Assembly (NCBI RefSeq): GCF_019655435.1
Contig: NZ_BPFH01000007.1
Span: forward strand, 157,552-221,551
DNA: 64,000 nucleotides
Reading direction: 5' to 3'
Origin: Jannaschia pagri
GTDB taxonomy: Bacteria; Pseudomonadota; Alphaproteobacteria; Rhodobacterales; Rhodobacteraceae
Every line of letters starts with the position of its first letter. Within the stretch, counting starts at the first letter, position 1. The notes under the pieces are model-generated. The model had not been told where the DNA came from, did not search any database, and saw only the letters and a program-made list of their open reading frames with translations. Position numbers and translations under genes: made by a program. Positions 1 to 10,060 of this stretch are shown piece after piece.

Positions 1-1
1 C

Positions 2-247
2 GCCGAGCCGCGCGAGGACGGCAGCCGCCGGACCACGCGCTACGATATCGATATGACCAAGTGCATCTACTGCGGCTTCTGCCAAGAAGCCTGCCCTGTG
101 GATGCCATCGTCGAGGGGCCAAATTTTGAATACGCCACCGAGACGCGGGAAGAGCTGTTCTATGACAAGGAAAAGCTGCTCGATAACGGCGAACGGTGGG
201 AAGCGGTCATCGCCAAGAACCTCGAATTGGACGCGCCCTACCGATGA
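2..247 (+). CDS. nuoI: NADH-quinone oxidoreductase subunit I, C-terminal part (5' end outside window)
   Basis: The reading frame is open from the left edge and the last 81 residues are visible. It carries an 8Fe-type ferredoxin motif CxxCxxCxxxCP ([12 protein letters not shown]), the second [4Fe-4S] binding motif of NuoI/TYKY. In complex I this subunit passes electrons through clusters N6a/N6b toward N2 and quinone. The motif is followed by the family's usual tail with the [12 protein letters not shown] segment. The stop overlaps the next gene start in an ATGA, and nuoJ-nuoN follow in order, which confirms the operon. The first motif and true start lie outside the window. Confidence 0.95.
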   Translation, partial: AEPREDGSRRTTRYDIDMTKCIYCGFCQEACPVDAIVEGPNFEYATETREELFYDKEKLLDNGERWEAVIAKNLELDAPYR

Positions 248-639
248 GCGACCCGGCGAACCCCTTTGCCCTTTGGATGGGCCAAATGCAGGAGATGGCC
301 AAGGCCATGAACCCTGCCTTGGAGCATTTTACGCCGACGGGGTTCGAGAAGCTGTGGCCGACCATGCCCGCAGAGGTGATGGAGCAATTCGCCGGTAAGG
401 GGATGAACCCTGAGGGACTGGACGCCAAGACCAAGATGTTGTTGACGCTCGCTGGGCTGACCGTCTTGGGGGCGCAGGCCGAGGCGCAGGTGCGCATGAC
501 CGTGCGACAGGCCGCTGAACAGGGCGCCACCAAGCAGGAGATCGCCGAGACCATCGGTCTCATGGGTCTGTTTGGTGGGTTGCCCGCGATGAATAAGGCC
601 ATGGAACTGGCCAACGACGTCCTGGAGGACACGGAATGA
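244..639 (+). CDS. Carboxymuconolactone decarboxylase-like (AhpD-fold) small protein inside the nuo operon
   Basis: This 131-residue protein starts at the ATG overlapping the nuoI stop; an upstream in-frame ATG at 196 lies inside nuoI and is unlikely. Residues about 60-125 ([20 protein letters not shown] onward) resemble the helical CMD/AhpD fold. There is not a single cysteine, so the CxxC peroxidase-type active site of AhpD is absent and an AhpD-like redox role is unlikely. It is translationally coupled to nuoI and nuoJ (ATGA overlaps on both sides), suggesting a link with complex I biogenesis or stability. That role is inference. The family call is moderate, the gene itself is secure. Confidence 0.75.
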   Translation: MSDPANPFALWMGQMQEMAKAMNPALEHFTPTGFEKLWPTMPAEVMEQFAGKGMNPEGLDAKTKMLLTLAGLTVLGAQAEAQVRMTVRQAAEQGATKQEIAETIGLMGLFGGLPAMNKAMELANDVLEDTE

Positions 640-1250
640 CCGTTCTCGATCTCTCCTTTTACCTATTCGCCATCCTCACGGTGACGGGCGGTTTGATGAC
701 CGTGGTGTCGCGCAACCCGGTGCACTCGGTGCTGTGGTTGATCCTGACTTTCCTGTCGACGGCGGGGTTGTTCGTGCTGATTGGGGCGGAGTTCGTCGCG
801 ATGCTGCTGATCATCGTCTACGTGGGCGCGGTCGCGGTGCTGTTCCTGTTTGTCGTGATGATGCTGGACATCGATTTCGCGGCGCTGAAGGCCGAGATGG
901 CGAAATATGTGCCGCTCGCTGGGCTGATCGGGATCGTCTTGCTGATGCAGTTGGTAATTGCCTATGGCGTCTGGGATGTGGCCGAAGGGGTTACCGTGGC
1001 CGATGGCCTGGCGGCGATCCCAACCCCGCCCGAGCTGAACACGACGGCCTTGGGCCTCGTGCTCTACGACCAGTACTTCCTGATGTTCCAACTCTCCGGC
1101 TTGATCCTGTTGGTCGCTATGATCGGGGCCATTGCCCTGACCCTGCGCCACCGCCGGGACGTGAAGCGCCAGAACGTGTTGCAGCAGATGTGGCGCGACC
1201 CGGCCAAGGCCATGGATGTGCATGACGTGAAGCCGGGGCAGGGGCTCTAG
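636..1250 (+). CDS. nuoJ: NADH-quinone oxidoreductase subunit J
   Basis: NuoJ (ND6 homologue) is an integral membrane subunit of complex I beside the quinone-reactive junction. The 204-residue product is strongly hydrophobic, with a typical start (residues about 4-25, then [13 protein letters not shown]) and the conserved [29 protein letters not shown] stretch that holds the family's pi-bulge helix. The charged C-terminal tail is cytoplasmic in relatives. The start overlaps the preceding stop by four bases. A 127-base spacer with a hairpin separates it from nuoK, unlike the tight junctions elsewhere in the operon. Confidence 0.96.
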   Translation: MTVLDLSFYLFAILTVTGGLMTVVSRNPVHSVLWLILTFLSTAGLFVLIGAEFVAMLLIIVYVGAVAVLFLFVVMMLDIDFAALKAEMAKYVPLAGLIGIVLLMQLVIAYGVWDVAEGVTVADGLAAIPTPPELNTTALGLVLYDQYFLMFQLSGLILLVAMIGAIALTLRHRRDVKRQNVLQQMWRDPAKAMDVHDVKPGQGL

Positions 1251-1288
1251 GCGACACACGCCCTCCACCGGGGGCGATAGACAGACGG

Positions 1289-1309
1289 TCCGGGGGGCAC
1301 GCCCCTGGA
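1289..1309. other. GC-rich hairpin in the nuoJ-nuoK spacer
   Basis: TCC plus GGGG pairs with CCCC plus GGA around a short GC-rich loop, with one unpaired T. No T-run follows on the plus strand, so this is not a classical terminator. It sits between nuoJ (stop 1250) and nuoK (start 1378) and could be an mRNA processing or stability element. Visible in sequence; the role is a guess. Confidence 0.4.
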
Positions 1310-1377
1310 CGACGACCGACCCGCTGGCCTCGCGCTGGCACAGACCAAGGCCCGCAAACAGGGTCAGAGGGACGACG

Positions 1378-1683
1378 ATGATAGGATTGGAACATTACCT
1401 AACGGTCGCGGCGGCGCTGTTCGTCATCGGGATCTTCGGCATCTTCCTCAACAGAAAGAATGTCATCATCATCCTGATGTCGATCGAGCTGATGTTGTTG
1501 GCGGTGAACATCAACTTCGTTGCGTTCTCGGGCTTCCTTGGCGATCTGACGGGCCAGGTGTTCACGCTGTTCGTCCTGACGGTCGCCGCGGCAGAGGCCG
1601 CCATCGGCTTGGCCATCCTGGTCTGCTTCTTCCGCAACCGAGGCACCATCGATGTCGAAGACGTCAACGTGATGAAGGGCTGA
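1378..1683 (+). CDS. nuoK: NADH-quinone oxidoreductase subunit K
   Basis: This 101-residue, three-helix membrane subunit (ND4L homologue) is part of the proton pathway of complex I. The two membrane glutamates known to matter in this family are present: Glu37 in [11 protein letters not shown] and Glu73 in [12 protein letters not shown]. Length is exactly typical. The start is supported by an AGAGGGACGACG leader just upstream. nuoL begins four bases after its stop. Confidence 0.97.
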   Translation: MIGLEHYLTVAAALFVIGIFGIFLNRKNVIIILMSIELMLLAVNINFVAFSGFLGDLTGQVFTLFVLTVAAAEAAIGLAILVCFFRNRGTIDVEDVNVMKG

Positions 1684-1687
1684 ACCC

Positions 1688-3763
1688 ATGGCAACCATCA
1701 TCCTCTTCGCGCCTCTGATCGGGGCCATCATCTGTGGCTTCGGCTGGAAGATCATTGGCGAGAAAGCCGCAATGGTCACAGCTACGAGCTTGCTGTTCCT
1801 ATCGGCCCTTTTGTCCTGGGTTGTCTTCCTGGCCCATGATGGCGTGACCGAAACGATCCCGCTCATGACCTGGATCGAGAGCGGCACCCTCGCCACCGAT
1901 TGGGCGATCCGCATGGATCGGTTGACGGCCACGATGCTGATCGTGGTCACCACGGTGTCGGCGCTCGTGCATCTCTATAGCTTCGGTTACATGGATCACG
2001 ATCCGCAGTGGAAAGAGGGCGAGACCTACAAGCCGCGCTTCTTCGCCTATCTGTCGTTCTTCACCTTCGCAATGCTGATGCTGGTGACGGCGGACAACCT
2101 GCTACAGCTTTTCTTCGGCTGGGAAGGTGTGGGCGTCGCCTCCTATCTGCTCATTGGGTTCTACTGGCGTAAGCCGAGCGCGGGTGCAGCCGCCATGAAG
2201 GCCTTTATCGTCAACCGCGTTGGCGACTTTGGGTTCCTGCTGGGGATCTTCGGGATCTTCCTGCTGACTGACAGCATCGACTTCGCGACGATCTTCGCGC
2301 TCACACCAGAAATCGCCGAGACCAGCATTCGCTTCCTCTGGACCGATTGGAACGCGGCGGAGTTGCTGGCCTTCCTGCTGTTCATCGGCGCCATGGGCAA
2401 ATCGGCCCAGCTTGGTCTGCACCCCTGGCTGCCTGATGCGATGGAGGGGCCGACGCCGGTGTCCGCCCTGATCCACGCCGCGACCATGGTGACGGCGGGT
2501 GTCTTCCTGCTGTGCCGGATGTCGCCCCTCATGGAATATGCCGACGCGGCGATGGGCTTCGTGGTGGTGATCGGCGCCGCCTCGGCCTTTGTCGCCGCCA
2601 CGATTGGTCTGGTGCAGACCGATATCAAACGCGTCATCGCCTATTCGACCATGTCGCAGCTGGGCTACATGTTCGTGGCCGCAGGCCTGGGCGCCTATTC
2701 GGTGGCCATGTTCCACCTGCTGACCCACGCCTTCTTCAAGGCGATGCTGTTCCTTGGTGCCGGCTCGGTCATCCACGCGATGCACCATGAGCAGGACATG
2801 CGGAACTATGGCGGGTTGAAGGACAAGATCCCCTATACCTTCTGGGCCATGATGATCGGGACACTGGCGATTACGGGCGTCGGTATTCCGCTGCTCTACA
2901 TCGGGTTCCCGGTGGGTTTCGCTGGCTTCGTGTCCAAGGACGCGATCATCGAGGTAGCCTATGTGGGCTCCACCGGTGCGTTCTGGATCCTCGTGGCCGC
3001 CGCGCTGATGACCAGCTTCTATTCCTGGCGTCTGATGTTCCTGACCTTCTACGGCGCGCCCCGTGGCGACAAGCATACCCATGACCATGCTCACGAGAGC
3101 CCCGCTGTCATGACCGTGCCCCTGGCCGTGCTGGCCGTTGGTTCGGTCCTGGCGGGAATGGTTTTCTACGGACCCTTCTTCGGCAGCCAAGAGAAGGTCG
3201 ATGCGTTCTTCGGGATCTCCCAATCGGAGGTCGCCGCAAACGTGCTCGTGGCCCCAGGCGCAGCTTACGCCGCAGGCGACGACCACAGCTACGACCGACC
3301 GGTGCAGGAGCCTGGGACCGGCGCCTTGTACTACGCCGAAGGCAACACCATCACCGACGACGCACATGCGGTGCCTGTGTGGGTCAAGCTGTCGCCGTTC
3401 TTTGCGATGCTGCTGGGCCTGGGCGCTGCTTGGGTTGCCTACATCCGCAAACCGGAACTCCCCGGCATTTGGGCCGCGAACCTGGCGCCGCTGTACCAGT
3501 TCTTGATGAACAAGTGGTACTTTGACGAGATCTACGACGCGGTCTTCGTTCGCACCGCTAAATGGCTTGGCAAGTTCCTGTGGAAGCGCGGGGATGGCGA
3601 TGTCATCGACGGCGGCATCAACGGGCTGGCCATGGGGATCGTGCCCTTCGCCACGAAGTGGCTGAACAAGGCCCAGTCGGGATACATCTTCACCTATGCC
3701 TTCGCCATGGTCATCGGGATTGTCATCCTGATCACCTGGACGACCATCGGCGCAGGCAACTGA
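1688..3763 (+). CDS. nuoL: NADH-quinone oxidoreductase subunit L
   Basis: NuoL (ND5 homologue) is the distal antiporter-like proton-pumping subunit; its C-terminal lateral helix runs along the membrane arm in known structures. The 691 residues include the family segments [27 protein letters not shown] (about 236-262) and [16 protein letters not shown] [17 protein letters not shown] His-rich loop (about 460-470, [11 protein letters not shown]) and the C-terminal region [27 protein letters not shown] also fit. The gene lies four bases after nuoK and 18 bases before nuoM. A long antisense ORF across nuoL/nuoM is a shadow. Confidence 0.97.
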   Translation: MATIILFAPLIGAIICGFGWKIIGEKAAMVTATSLLFLSALLSWVVFLAHDGVTETIPLMTWIESGTLATDWAIRMDRLTATMLIVVTTVSALVHLYSFGYMDHDPQWKEGETYKPRFFAYLSFFTFAMLMLVTADNLLQLFFGWEGVGVASYLLIGFYWRKPSAGAAAMKAFIVNRVGDFGFLLGIFGIFLLTDSIDFATIFALTPEIAETSIRFLWTDWNAAELLAFLLFIGAMGKSAQLGLHPWLPDAMEGPTPVSALIHAATMVTAGVFLLCRMSPLMEYADAAMGFVVVIGAASAFVAATIGLVQTDIKRVIAYSTMSQLGYMFVAAGLGAYSVAMFHLLTHAFFKAMLFLGAGSVIHAMHHEQDMRNYGGLKDKIPYTFWAMMIGTLAITGVGIPLLYIGFPVGFAGFVSKDAIIEVAYVGSTGAFWILVAAALMTSFYSWRLMFLTFYGAPRGDKHTHDHAHESPAVMTVPLAVLAVGSVLAGMVFYGPFFGSQEKVDAFFGISQSEVAANVLVAPGAAYAAGDDHSYDRPVQEPGTGALYYAEGNTITDDAHAVPVWVKLSPFFAMLLGLGAAWVAYIRKPELPGIWAANLAPLYQFLMNKWYFDEIYDAVFVRTAKWLGKFLWKRGDGDVIDGGINGLAMGIVPFATKWLNKAQSGYIFTYAFAMVIGIVILITWTTIGAGN

Positions 3764-3781
3764 GAGGCGTGAGCTGAGACC

Positions 3782-5329
3782 ATGGACAACCTCCTCTCCA
3801 TCGTGACCTTCACGCCGCTGATTGCGGCTCTGATCATGGCGGTCTTCCTTCGGGGCGACGACGAGGCCGCGCAACGCAACGCCAAATGGCTGGCCCTTGC
3901 GGCGACGACATTCACCTTCGTGGTGTCGATCTTCATTCTGACGGGCTTCGACCCGCAGAACACCGGTTTCCAGTTCGTTGAGGAACGCGAGTGGCTGCTG
4001 GGCCTGACCTACAAGATGGGTGTTGACGGGATCTCCGTCACCTTCGTTCTGCTGACGACCTTCCTGATGCCGCTGGTCATTGCGGCCTGTTGGGACGTGA
4101 CGCACCGGGTGAAGGACTACATGATCGCGCTTCTGGTGCTTGAGACGCTGATGATCGGCGTGTTCTGCGCGCTCGATATCATCCTGTTCTACCTCTTCTT
4201 CGAGGCGGGCCTGATCCCGATGTTCTTGATCATCGGCATCTGGGGTGGGGCGAACCGGATCTACGCGTCGTTCAAGTTCTTCCTCTACACGCTGATCGGC
4301 TCTGTCCTGATGCTGGTGGCTATGATCGCCATGTATCTGGACGCGGGCACCACCGATATTCCGACACTGCTGACCCATGAGTTCAGCTATGCGCCGCTGA
4401 ACGTGCTAGGCATCAATGTGCTGGGCGGAGCGCAGACGCTGATGTGGCTGGCGTTCTTTGCCTCCTTTGCCGTGAAGATGCCCATGTGGCCGGTTCACAC
4501 CTGGCTGCCAGACGCCCACGTGCAGGCGCCGACCGCTGGCTCGGTCGTGCTGGCCGCGATCCTTCTGAAGATGGGGGGCTACGGCTTCCTGCGCTTCTCG
4601 CTGCCCATGTTCCCTGTCGGGTCGGAGGTGATGGGGCCGCTGGTTCTGTGGCTGTCGGCCATTGCCATCGTCTATGCGTCGCTGGTGGCGATGATGCAGG
4701 ACGATATGAAGAAGCTGATCGCTTATTCCTCGGTCGCCCATATGGGCTTTGTCACCATGGGGATCTTTGCGGCGAACCAGCAAGGCGTCGATGGCGCGAT
4801 TTTCCAGATGATTTCCCACGGGTTCATTTCCGGTGCGCTCTTCCTCTGTGTGGGCGTCGTCTACGACCGGATGCATACGCGCGAGATCGACGCCTATGGC
4901 GGCCTTGTGAACCGGATGCCCGCCTATGCGCTGATCTTCATGCTGTTCACCATGGCCAACGTGGGCCTGCCCGGCACATCTGGCTTCGTGGGTGAATTCC
5001 TGACGCTGATGGGTGTGTTCCAGGTCAATACCTGGGTCGCGCTGGTGGCCTGTACGGGTGTGATTTTCTCGGCGGGCTACGCCCTATGGCTCTACCGCCG
5101 CGTCGTGTTTGGCGATCTGATCAAGGAGAGCCTGCGGTCGATCACCGACCTCACGACCCGCGAAAAGGCAATCTTTGCGCCGCTGGTGGCCTTCACGCTG
5201 CTGCTGGGCATCTACCCGTCGCTGCTGACCGACATCATCGGCCCCTCGGTTGAGGCTCTGGTCGAGAACTATGACGTCGCCACCGCAGACCTCGTGCTGA
5301 GCCACGCGGTCGCGGATGCGGGACACTGA
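3782..5329 (+). CDS. nuoM: NADH-quinone oxidoreductase subunit M
   Basis: NuoM (ND4 homologue) is the second antiporter-like proton-pumping subunit of complex I. The 515-residue polytopic protein contains the diagnostic sequences [40 protein letters not shown] and [15 protein letters not shown], which hold the family's conserved membrane Glu and Lys residues. Length and order between nuoL and nuoN are standard. It begins shortly after nuoL and ends 12 bases before nuoN. Confidence 0.97.
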   Translation: MDNLLSIVTFTPLIAALIMAVFLRGDDEAAQRNAKWLALAATTFTFVVSIFILTGFDPQNTGFQFVEEREWLLGLTYKMGVDGISVTFVLLTTFLMPLVIAACWDVTHRVKDYMIALLVLETLMIGVFCALDIILFYLFFEAGLIPMFLIIGIWGGANRIYASFKFFLYTLIGSVLMLVAMIAMYLDAGTTDIPTLLTHEFSYAPLNVLGINVLGGAQTLMWLAFFASFAVKMPMWPVHTWLPDAHVQAPTAGSVVLAAILLKMGGYGFLRFSLPMFPVGSEVMGPLVLWLSAIAIVYASLVAMMQDDMKKLIAYSSVAHMGFVTMGIFAANQQGVDGAIFQMISHGFISGALFLCVGVVYDRMHTREIDAYGGLVNRMPAYALIFMLFTMANVGLPGTSGFVGEFLTLMGVFQVNTWVALVACTGVIFSAGYALWLYRRVVFGDLIKESLRSITDLTTREKAIFAPLVAFTLLLGIYPSLLTDIIGPSVEALVENYDVATADLVLSHAVADAGH

Positions 5330-5341
5330 GGGGGACCGGAG

Positions 5342-6778
5342 ATGGTTGCATCCGATCTGAATATCATCCTGCCGGAAATCCTGCTGGCACTCTTCTCGAT
5401 GGCGGCCCTGCTAGGTGCAGTCTACACGAGCAAGGACGCTCTGGCGCGGCCCTTGGTCTGGCTGACCGCTGCTGTGCTGACGCTGGTGGCGATCTGGATC
5501 GCCCTGGCGAGCCCTGGCGGCACCGGCTTCGACGGTATGATTGTTAAGGACGGCTTTGCCCAATTCGCGCAAGTGACGATCCTGTTGTCCGCCGCTGTCG
5601 TGCTCATCATGGGGCAGGACTATATGGAGCGGACCGGGCTGATGAAGTTCGAGTACCCGATCCTGATCACCCTGGCGTCCATCGGGATGATGGTCATGGT
5701 GTCCTCGGGCAACTTGCTGACCCTCTACATGGGGTTGGAGCTTCAGTCCTTGTCGCTCTATGTCGTTGCCTCGCTGCGTCGTGACAACGTGAAATCGACC
5801 GAGGCCGGTCTGAAGTACTTTGTGCTGGGCGCGCTGTCCTCGGGTCTGCTGCTCTACGGGATTTCGCTGACCTACGGCTACACCGGTACGACCGATTTCG
5901 CGGGCGTCATTGCTGCTGCCCAAGACGGAGAGATCCCAATCGGTCTGCTGTTTGGTCTCGTCTTCATGATCTCGGGCCTTGCGTTCAAGGTCTCGGCCGC
6001 GCCGTTCCACATGTGGACGCCTGACGTCTACGAAGGCTCGCCCACGCCGGTCACTGCGTTCTTCGCGACGGCCCCTAAGGTCGCGGCGATGGGCATGTTC
6101 GCACGGGTCGTGCATGATGCCTTCGGTGGCGTGGTTGGCGATTGGCAGCAGATCGTGGCGCTCTTGTCGGTGTTGTCCATGTTCCTGGGGGCCGTCGCGG
6201 CCATTGGCCAGCGGGACATCAAACGTCTGATGGCCTATTCGTCCATTGCCCACATGGGCTATGCGCTGATGGGGCTGGCCGCCGGAACGGCTGGCGGGGT
6301 CGAGGCGATGCTCCTCTACATGGCGATTTACGTTGTGATGAATATCGGGACGTTTGCCTTCATCCTGTCCATGTCCCGCGATGGGGTCGAGACAACGGAC
6401 ATCGCCTCCCTCAAGCAGTTTTCGGACAAGCAACCTGGCAAGGCGCTGGCTCTGCTCGTCTTGATGTTCTCGCTTGCAGGGATCCCGCCCATGTTGGGTT
6501 TCTTCGCCAAGCTGGCCGTCTTGCAAGCCGCGGTTGACGCAGGCCTCGTGTGGCTAGCCGTGTTGGGCGTGATCGCTTCGGTCATTGGCGCGTTCTACTA
6601 CCTGCGCATCGTGTACTTCATGTACTTCGGCGAGGCAGAAGACACTGTCGACGGCGACATGCCAGCCGTGCAATGGGTCGCACTGTCTGGCGCTGCGATC
6701 ATTATGGTGATCGGCATCGTCAACCTGTTCGGTTTGGAAGGTATCGCCGCCGCCGCTGCCGCGACCTTGGTGAACTGA
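5342..6778 (+). CDS. nuoN: NADH-quinone oxidoreductase subunit N
   Basis: NuoN (ND2 homologue) is the antiporter-like subunit nearest the junction with the peripheral arm. The 478 residues include [14 protein letters not shown] (conserved Glu), [20 protein letters not shown] and [16 protein letters not shown], all typical. A short GGGGGACCGGAG leader precedes the ATG. It closes the complex I genes; the next gene starts only four bases after its stop, so transcription probably reads through into birA. Confidence 0.97.
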   Translation: MVASDLNIILPEILLALFSMAALLGAVYTSKDALARPLVWLTAAVLTLVAIWIALASPGGTGFDGMIVKDGFAQFAQVTILLSAAVVLIMGQDYMERTGLMKFEYPILITLASIGMMVMVSSGNLLTLYMGLELQSLSLYVVASLRRDNVKSTEAGLKYFVLGALSSGLLLYGISLTYGYTGTTDFAGVIAAAQDGEIPIGLLFGLVFMISGLAFKVSAAPFHMWTPDVYEGSPTPVTAFFATAPKVAAMGMFARVVHDAFGGVVGDWQQIVALLSVLSMFLGAVAAIGQRDIKRLMAYSSIAHMGYALMGLAAGTAGGVEAMLLYMAIYVVMNIGTFAFILSMSRDGVETTDIASLKQFSDKQPGKALALLVLMFSLAGIPPMLGFFAKLAVLQAAVDAGLVWLAVLGVIASVIGAFYYLRIVYFMYFGEAEDTVDGDMPAVQWVALSGAAIIMVIGIVNLFGLEGIAAAAAATLVN

Positions 6779-6781
6779 CGC

Positions 6782-7522
6782 GTGGCGTGGCCCGAGGGCG
6801 TCGCGCGGGTCATCCTGCCGAGCATCGACAGCACGTCGCTTGAGGCGGTGCGGCAAATGCCGCAGGTGCCCACATGGTTCCTGGGCCTTCAGCAAACCGC
6901 CGCCAAGGGCCGTCGGGGGCGGGCGTGGTCCATGCCCGCAGGAAACTTCGCCGCGTCCTTGATCTGGCGCCCCGCTGGCAACCCGGGCGACCTGGCCCTG
7001 CGCAGTTTTGTGGCGTCCCTGGCCCTCCATGACGTGCTGAGCGGTATGGGCGTGCAAGGCCTGTCGTTGAAGTGGCCCAATGACGTGCTGCTCAATGGCG
7101 GAAAACTTGCCGGGATCTTGCTGGAGAGCCCGGCGCCTGGCTTCCTCGTCCTCGGTATGGGGATAAACCTGATTGCCGCGCCCGCGCCTGCCCAGGTGGA
7201 GGCCGGTGCCCTGGCGCCTGTGTCTCTGCTAGAGGCGTCGGGCTTGCGCGTGACGCCTGACGCGATGCTAGAGGCCCTGGCCGCCGCTTTCGCCACAAGA
7301 GAGGCGCAGCTTGCCACCTGGGGGTTTCCACCCATCCGCACCGCCTGGATGCAGCACGCCGCGCGGGTCGGCCAGCCGGTGACGGCCCGGATGGTGACCG
7401 AAACGGTCGAGGGGATCTTTGAGGATGTGGACGACGATGGTCACCTCGTCCTGCGCACGGCCACGGGCCAGCGGCGGATCACGGCCGCCGATGTCTTTTT
7501 CGGAGGTGCGCCATGCTCCTGA
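6782..7522 (+). CDS. birA: Biotin--[acetyl-CoA-carboxylase] ligase
   Basis: Activates biotin as biotinyl-AMP and attaches it to the biotin carrier protein of acetyl-CoA carboxylase and related enzymes. The GTG-initiated 246-residue protein has the catalytic loop GRRGRAW (about residues 43-49) and the KWPNDVLLNGGKLAGILLE motif (about 99-117) with the catalytic lysine. There is no N-terminal winged helix, so it is the ligase-only form and not a BirA repressor. The stop lies ten bases inside coaX. Position directly behind nuoN is common in Rhodobacterales (recalled, not checked). Confidence 0.93.
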   Translation: MAWPEGVARVILPSIDSTSLEAVRQMPQVPTWFLGLQQTAAKGRRGRAWSMPAGNFAASLIWRPAGNPGDLALRSFVASLALHDVLSGMGVQGLSLKWPNDVLLNGGKLAGILLESPAPGFLVLGMGINLIAAPAPAQVEAGALAPVSLLEASGLRVTPDAMLEALAAAFATREAQLATWGFPPIRTAWMQHAARVGQPVTARMVTETVEGIFEDVDDDGHLVLRTATGQRRITAADVFFGGAPCS

Positions 7523-8280
7523 CGATCGACTGCGGAAACACCAACACGGTTTTCGCGATCTGGGACGGGACCGAGTTCGTCGCATCCTGGCGGCGGGCGA
7601 CGAACGCCCATAGCACGGGCGATGAATACTACACCTGGCTGCGAACCTCGATGACCTTGCGGTCGCTGGATGTGGAGATCACGGAGTGCATCATCTCCTC
7701 TACGGTGCCGCGGGTGGTGTTCAACCTGCGGGTGCTCTGTGATCGGTACTACGACACACGGCCCCTGGTTGTCGGCAAGCCGGATTGTGCCTTGCCTGTC
7801 GCCCCACGTGTGGATGCGGGGACGACCGTCGGTCCGGACCGCTTGGTCAATACCGCCGCCGGGTTTGACCGCCATGGCGGAGACCTGATCGTGGTCGATT
7901 TCGGCACCGCGACGACCTTCGATGTGGTTGATCACGACGGCGCTTATGTGGGCGGCGTCATCGCGCCCGGCGTAAACCTGTCGCTAGAAGCGCTGCACAT
8001 GGCCGCTGCTGCGCTGCCCCACGTGGACATCACCCAGCCGCAGCGGGTCGTGGGCTCGAACACTGTCGCCTGTATGCAATCGGGCATTTTCTGGGGCTAC
8101 GTGGGGCTGATCAAAGAGATCGCCGCGCGCATCAAATCCGAGCGATCCCGTCCGATGAAGGTCGTTTCGACCGGAGGCCTCGCCCCGTTGTTCCAGCAAG
8201 CAGATACCCTATTTGACGTCTACGAAGACGATCTCACGATGCACGGACTGACCGTGATCCATAAGCATAATAAGGAATAA
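7513..8280 (+). CDS. coaX: Type III pantothenate kinase
   Basis: Phosphorylates pantothenate, the first step of coenzyme A synthesis. The 255-residue protein has the ASKHA-fold motifs of the type III family: the DCGNTNTVFAIWDG phosphate-1 loop at residues 5-18, GPDRLVNTAAG (about 107-117), and the second phosphate motif DFGTATTFDV with GGVIAPG. It overlaps birA by ten bases and is followed after four bases by the RNase J gene, forming a birA-coaX-rnj unit. Confidence 0.95.
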   Translation: MLLTIDCGNTNTVFAIWDGTEFVASWRRATNAHSTGDEYYTWLRTSMTLRSLDVEITECIISSTVPRVVFNLRVLCDRYYDTRPLVVGKPDCALPVAPRVDAGTTVGPDRLVNTAAGFDRHGGDLIVVDFGTATTFDVVDHDGAYVGGVIAPGVNLSLEALHMAAAALPHVDITQPQRVVGSNTVACMQSGIFWGYVGLIKEIAARIKSERSRPMKVVSTGGLAPLFQQADTLFDVYEDDLTMHGLTVIHKHNKE

Positions 8281-8284
8281 CACC

Positions 8285-9958
8285 ATGGCACGGGACCGGC
8301 TCATCTACCTCCCCCTGGGCGGGGCGGGCGAAATTGGCATGAACGCCTATGTCTACGGCTATGGACCCGAGGGCAAAGAACGGCTGATCCTCGTCGACCT
8401 GGGCATCGCCTTTCCGGACATGGACTCCACGCCCGGGGTTGATGTGATCCTGCCGGATATTTCGTGGCTGTTAGACCGGTTGGACCGCGTCGAGGCCGTG
8501 TTCATTACCCATGGTCACGAGGATCACGTGGGCGGCGTCGGGCACCTGTTCCGCAAGTTGAAAACGCCGATCCATGCGCGTCGGTTCACGGCCAATCTGG
8601 CGCGCCGGAAACTGGTCGAAAAGGGCCAGGACCCGAACAACGTCATCACCGCCGAAGCCTATCCCGCGATGATCGACGCCGGGCCATTCCGTGTCGGGTT
8701 TCTGCCTGTGTCCCACTCCATCCCCGAAAGCGCGGCGCTTGTCATCGACAGCCCAGCGGGCCGTATCATTCACACCGGCGATTTTAAGATCGACCCCAGC
8801 CCCGTCGTCGGCGAACCCTTTGACGCGGACCTCTGGGCCGAGGCCGCAAAAGGCGGTGTCCGAGCCCTGGTGTGCGACTCGACGAATGTCTTTTCCAAAC
8901 ATGAGGGGCGGTCCGAGGCGGAGGTTGCGCCCAACCTCAAACCCCTTGTGGCCAGTGCGACGGGCCTGTTCGTGGCGACGACCTTTGCCTCCAACGTGGC
9001 GCGGCTCAGGTCCTTGGCCGAGGCGGGTGAGGCGGCGGGCCGGTCCATTTGTTTGATGGGGCGGGCCATGCGTCGCATGACGGAGGCTGCGGTGGAGGAG
9101 GGGATCTTGACGGACTTCCCGCGCACCGTGTCACCGGAAGAGGCCGCCGACATCCCCCGTGAGAACCTGATGTTGATCGTCACCGGGTCCCAGGGCGAGC
9201 GGCGCGCTGCCTCGGCTCAGTTGTCGCGCGGCAAGTATTTCGGGATGGAATTGAAAGAGGGCGATACCTTCCTGTTTTCGTCCAAGACGATCCCAGGCAA
9301 CGAAAAGGACGTCGCTCGGATCATGAACAACCTGTCCGAGATGGGGGTGGACGTCGTGACCGACGCGGACGGGCTGTACCACGTCTCGGGCCACGCGAAC
9401 CGGCCCGATTTGGAAACGGTCCACCGCCTCACGGACCCGCAGGTGGTCATTCCCATGCACGGGGAGCATCGCCATCTGCGCGAACACGCCAAACTTGCCG
9501 AAAGCCTGGGCCGCGTGGGTGTGGTTGCGCCGAACGGCACCATGCTGGAGCTATCGGGCAATGCGCCCAAGGTCGTGGATCACGTGGAGACTGGGCGGAC
9601 CTACGTCGATGGATCCACCCTAGTTGGGCAGTTTGACGGCGTGGTCCGGGACCGCATCCGCATGGCGTTGAACGGCTTGGCCGTCGTCGCGGTGATGGTC
9701 GACGACGACGATGAAGTGCTCGAAGACACTTGGGTCGACCTGCGTGGCCTGCCGGAAGTCGCCGGGAACGGCGCCTCCTTGGCGGACATGATGGAAGAAC
9801 ACTTGGCTGGTCAACTGGCCCGCATCGACACTCGCACGGCGGGGGACGACGAAAAGCTTGAGGACCTGATCGTGAAGGGTGTGCGCAAGGTTGCCCAGGA
9901 TGAGGTCGGCAAACGACCCGAAGTCACGGTTTTGATCACGCGCCTGGCGGCGGAGTAG
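8285..9958 (+). CDS. rnj: Ribonuclease J
   Basis: A metallo-beta-lactamase/beta-CASP RNase with 5'-3' exonuclease and endonuclease activity; in alphaproteobacteria it trims rRNA and turns over mRNA. The 557 residues begin with the zinc-binding HGHEDHVGG motif (about 77-85), followed by HSIPES, HTGDFKID and the beta-CASP region TGSQGE (about 300). HVSGHANRPDL and MHGEHRH lie near 365 and 385. The C-terminal dimerisation domain is present. It is the last gene of the run starting with nuo, and a short hairpin lies beyond the stop. Confidence 0.94.
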   Translation: MARDRLIYLPLGGAGEIGMNAYVYGYGPEGKERLILVDLGIAFPDMDSTPGVDVILPDISWLLDRLDRVEAVFITHGHEDHVGGVGHLFRKLKTPIHARRFTANLARRKLVEKGQDPNNVITAEAYPAMIDAGPFRVGFLPVSHSIPESAALVIDSPAGRIIHTGDFKIDPSPVVGEPFDADLWAEAAKGGVRALVCDSTNVFSKHEGRSEAEVAPNLKPLVASATGLFVATTFASNVARLRSLAEAGEAAGRSICLMGRAMRRMTEAAVEEGILTDFPRTVSPEEAADIPRENLMLIVTGSQGERRAASAQLSRGKYFGMELKEGDTFLFSSKTIPGNEKDVARIMNNLSEMGVDVVTDADGLYHVSGHANRPDLETVHRLTDPQVVIPMHGEHRHLREHAKLAESLGRVGVVAPNGTMLELSGNAPKVVDHVETGRTYVDGSTLVGQFDGVVRDRIRMALNGLAVVAVMVDDDDEVLEDTWVDLRGLPEVAGNGASLADMMEEHLAGQLARIDTRTAGDDEKLEDLIVKGVRKVAQDEVGKRPEVTVLITRLAAE

Positions 9959-10021
9959 GCGTCGGCGTCCCTCCAACGGGGGGCAGACGCGCGATCGGGG
10001 CCGGCGCGTCAGACACAGACG

Positions 10022-10037
10022 CTGACCCGCCGGTCAG
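10022..10037. terminator. Possible terminator hairpin between convergent rnj and the SDR gene
   Basis: CTGACC and GGTCAG form a perfect 6-bp stem around CGCC in the roughly 100-base convergent spacer. No T-tract follows on either strand, so it may be Rho-assisted or only an incidental hairpin. Confidence 0.3.
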
Positions 10038-10060
10038 AGGCCCGGCGCCGCCCCAGGGTG

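Noticed and set aside
2102..4378. 758-codon open frame on the minus strand
   Set aside because: It lies exactly antisense to nuoL and nuoM, is low complexity (His/Gln/Asp/Arg-rich) and has no domain; a codon-bias shadow of high-GC membrane genes.
6782..7522. BirA acting as a biotin repressor
   Set aside because: The N-terminal winged-helix domain is absent; the protein begins directly with the ligase domain.
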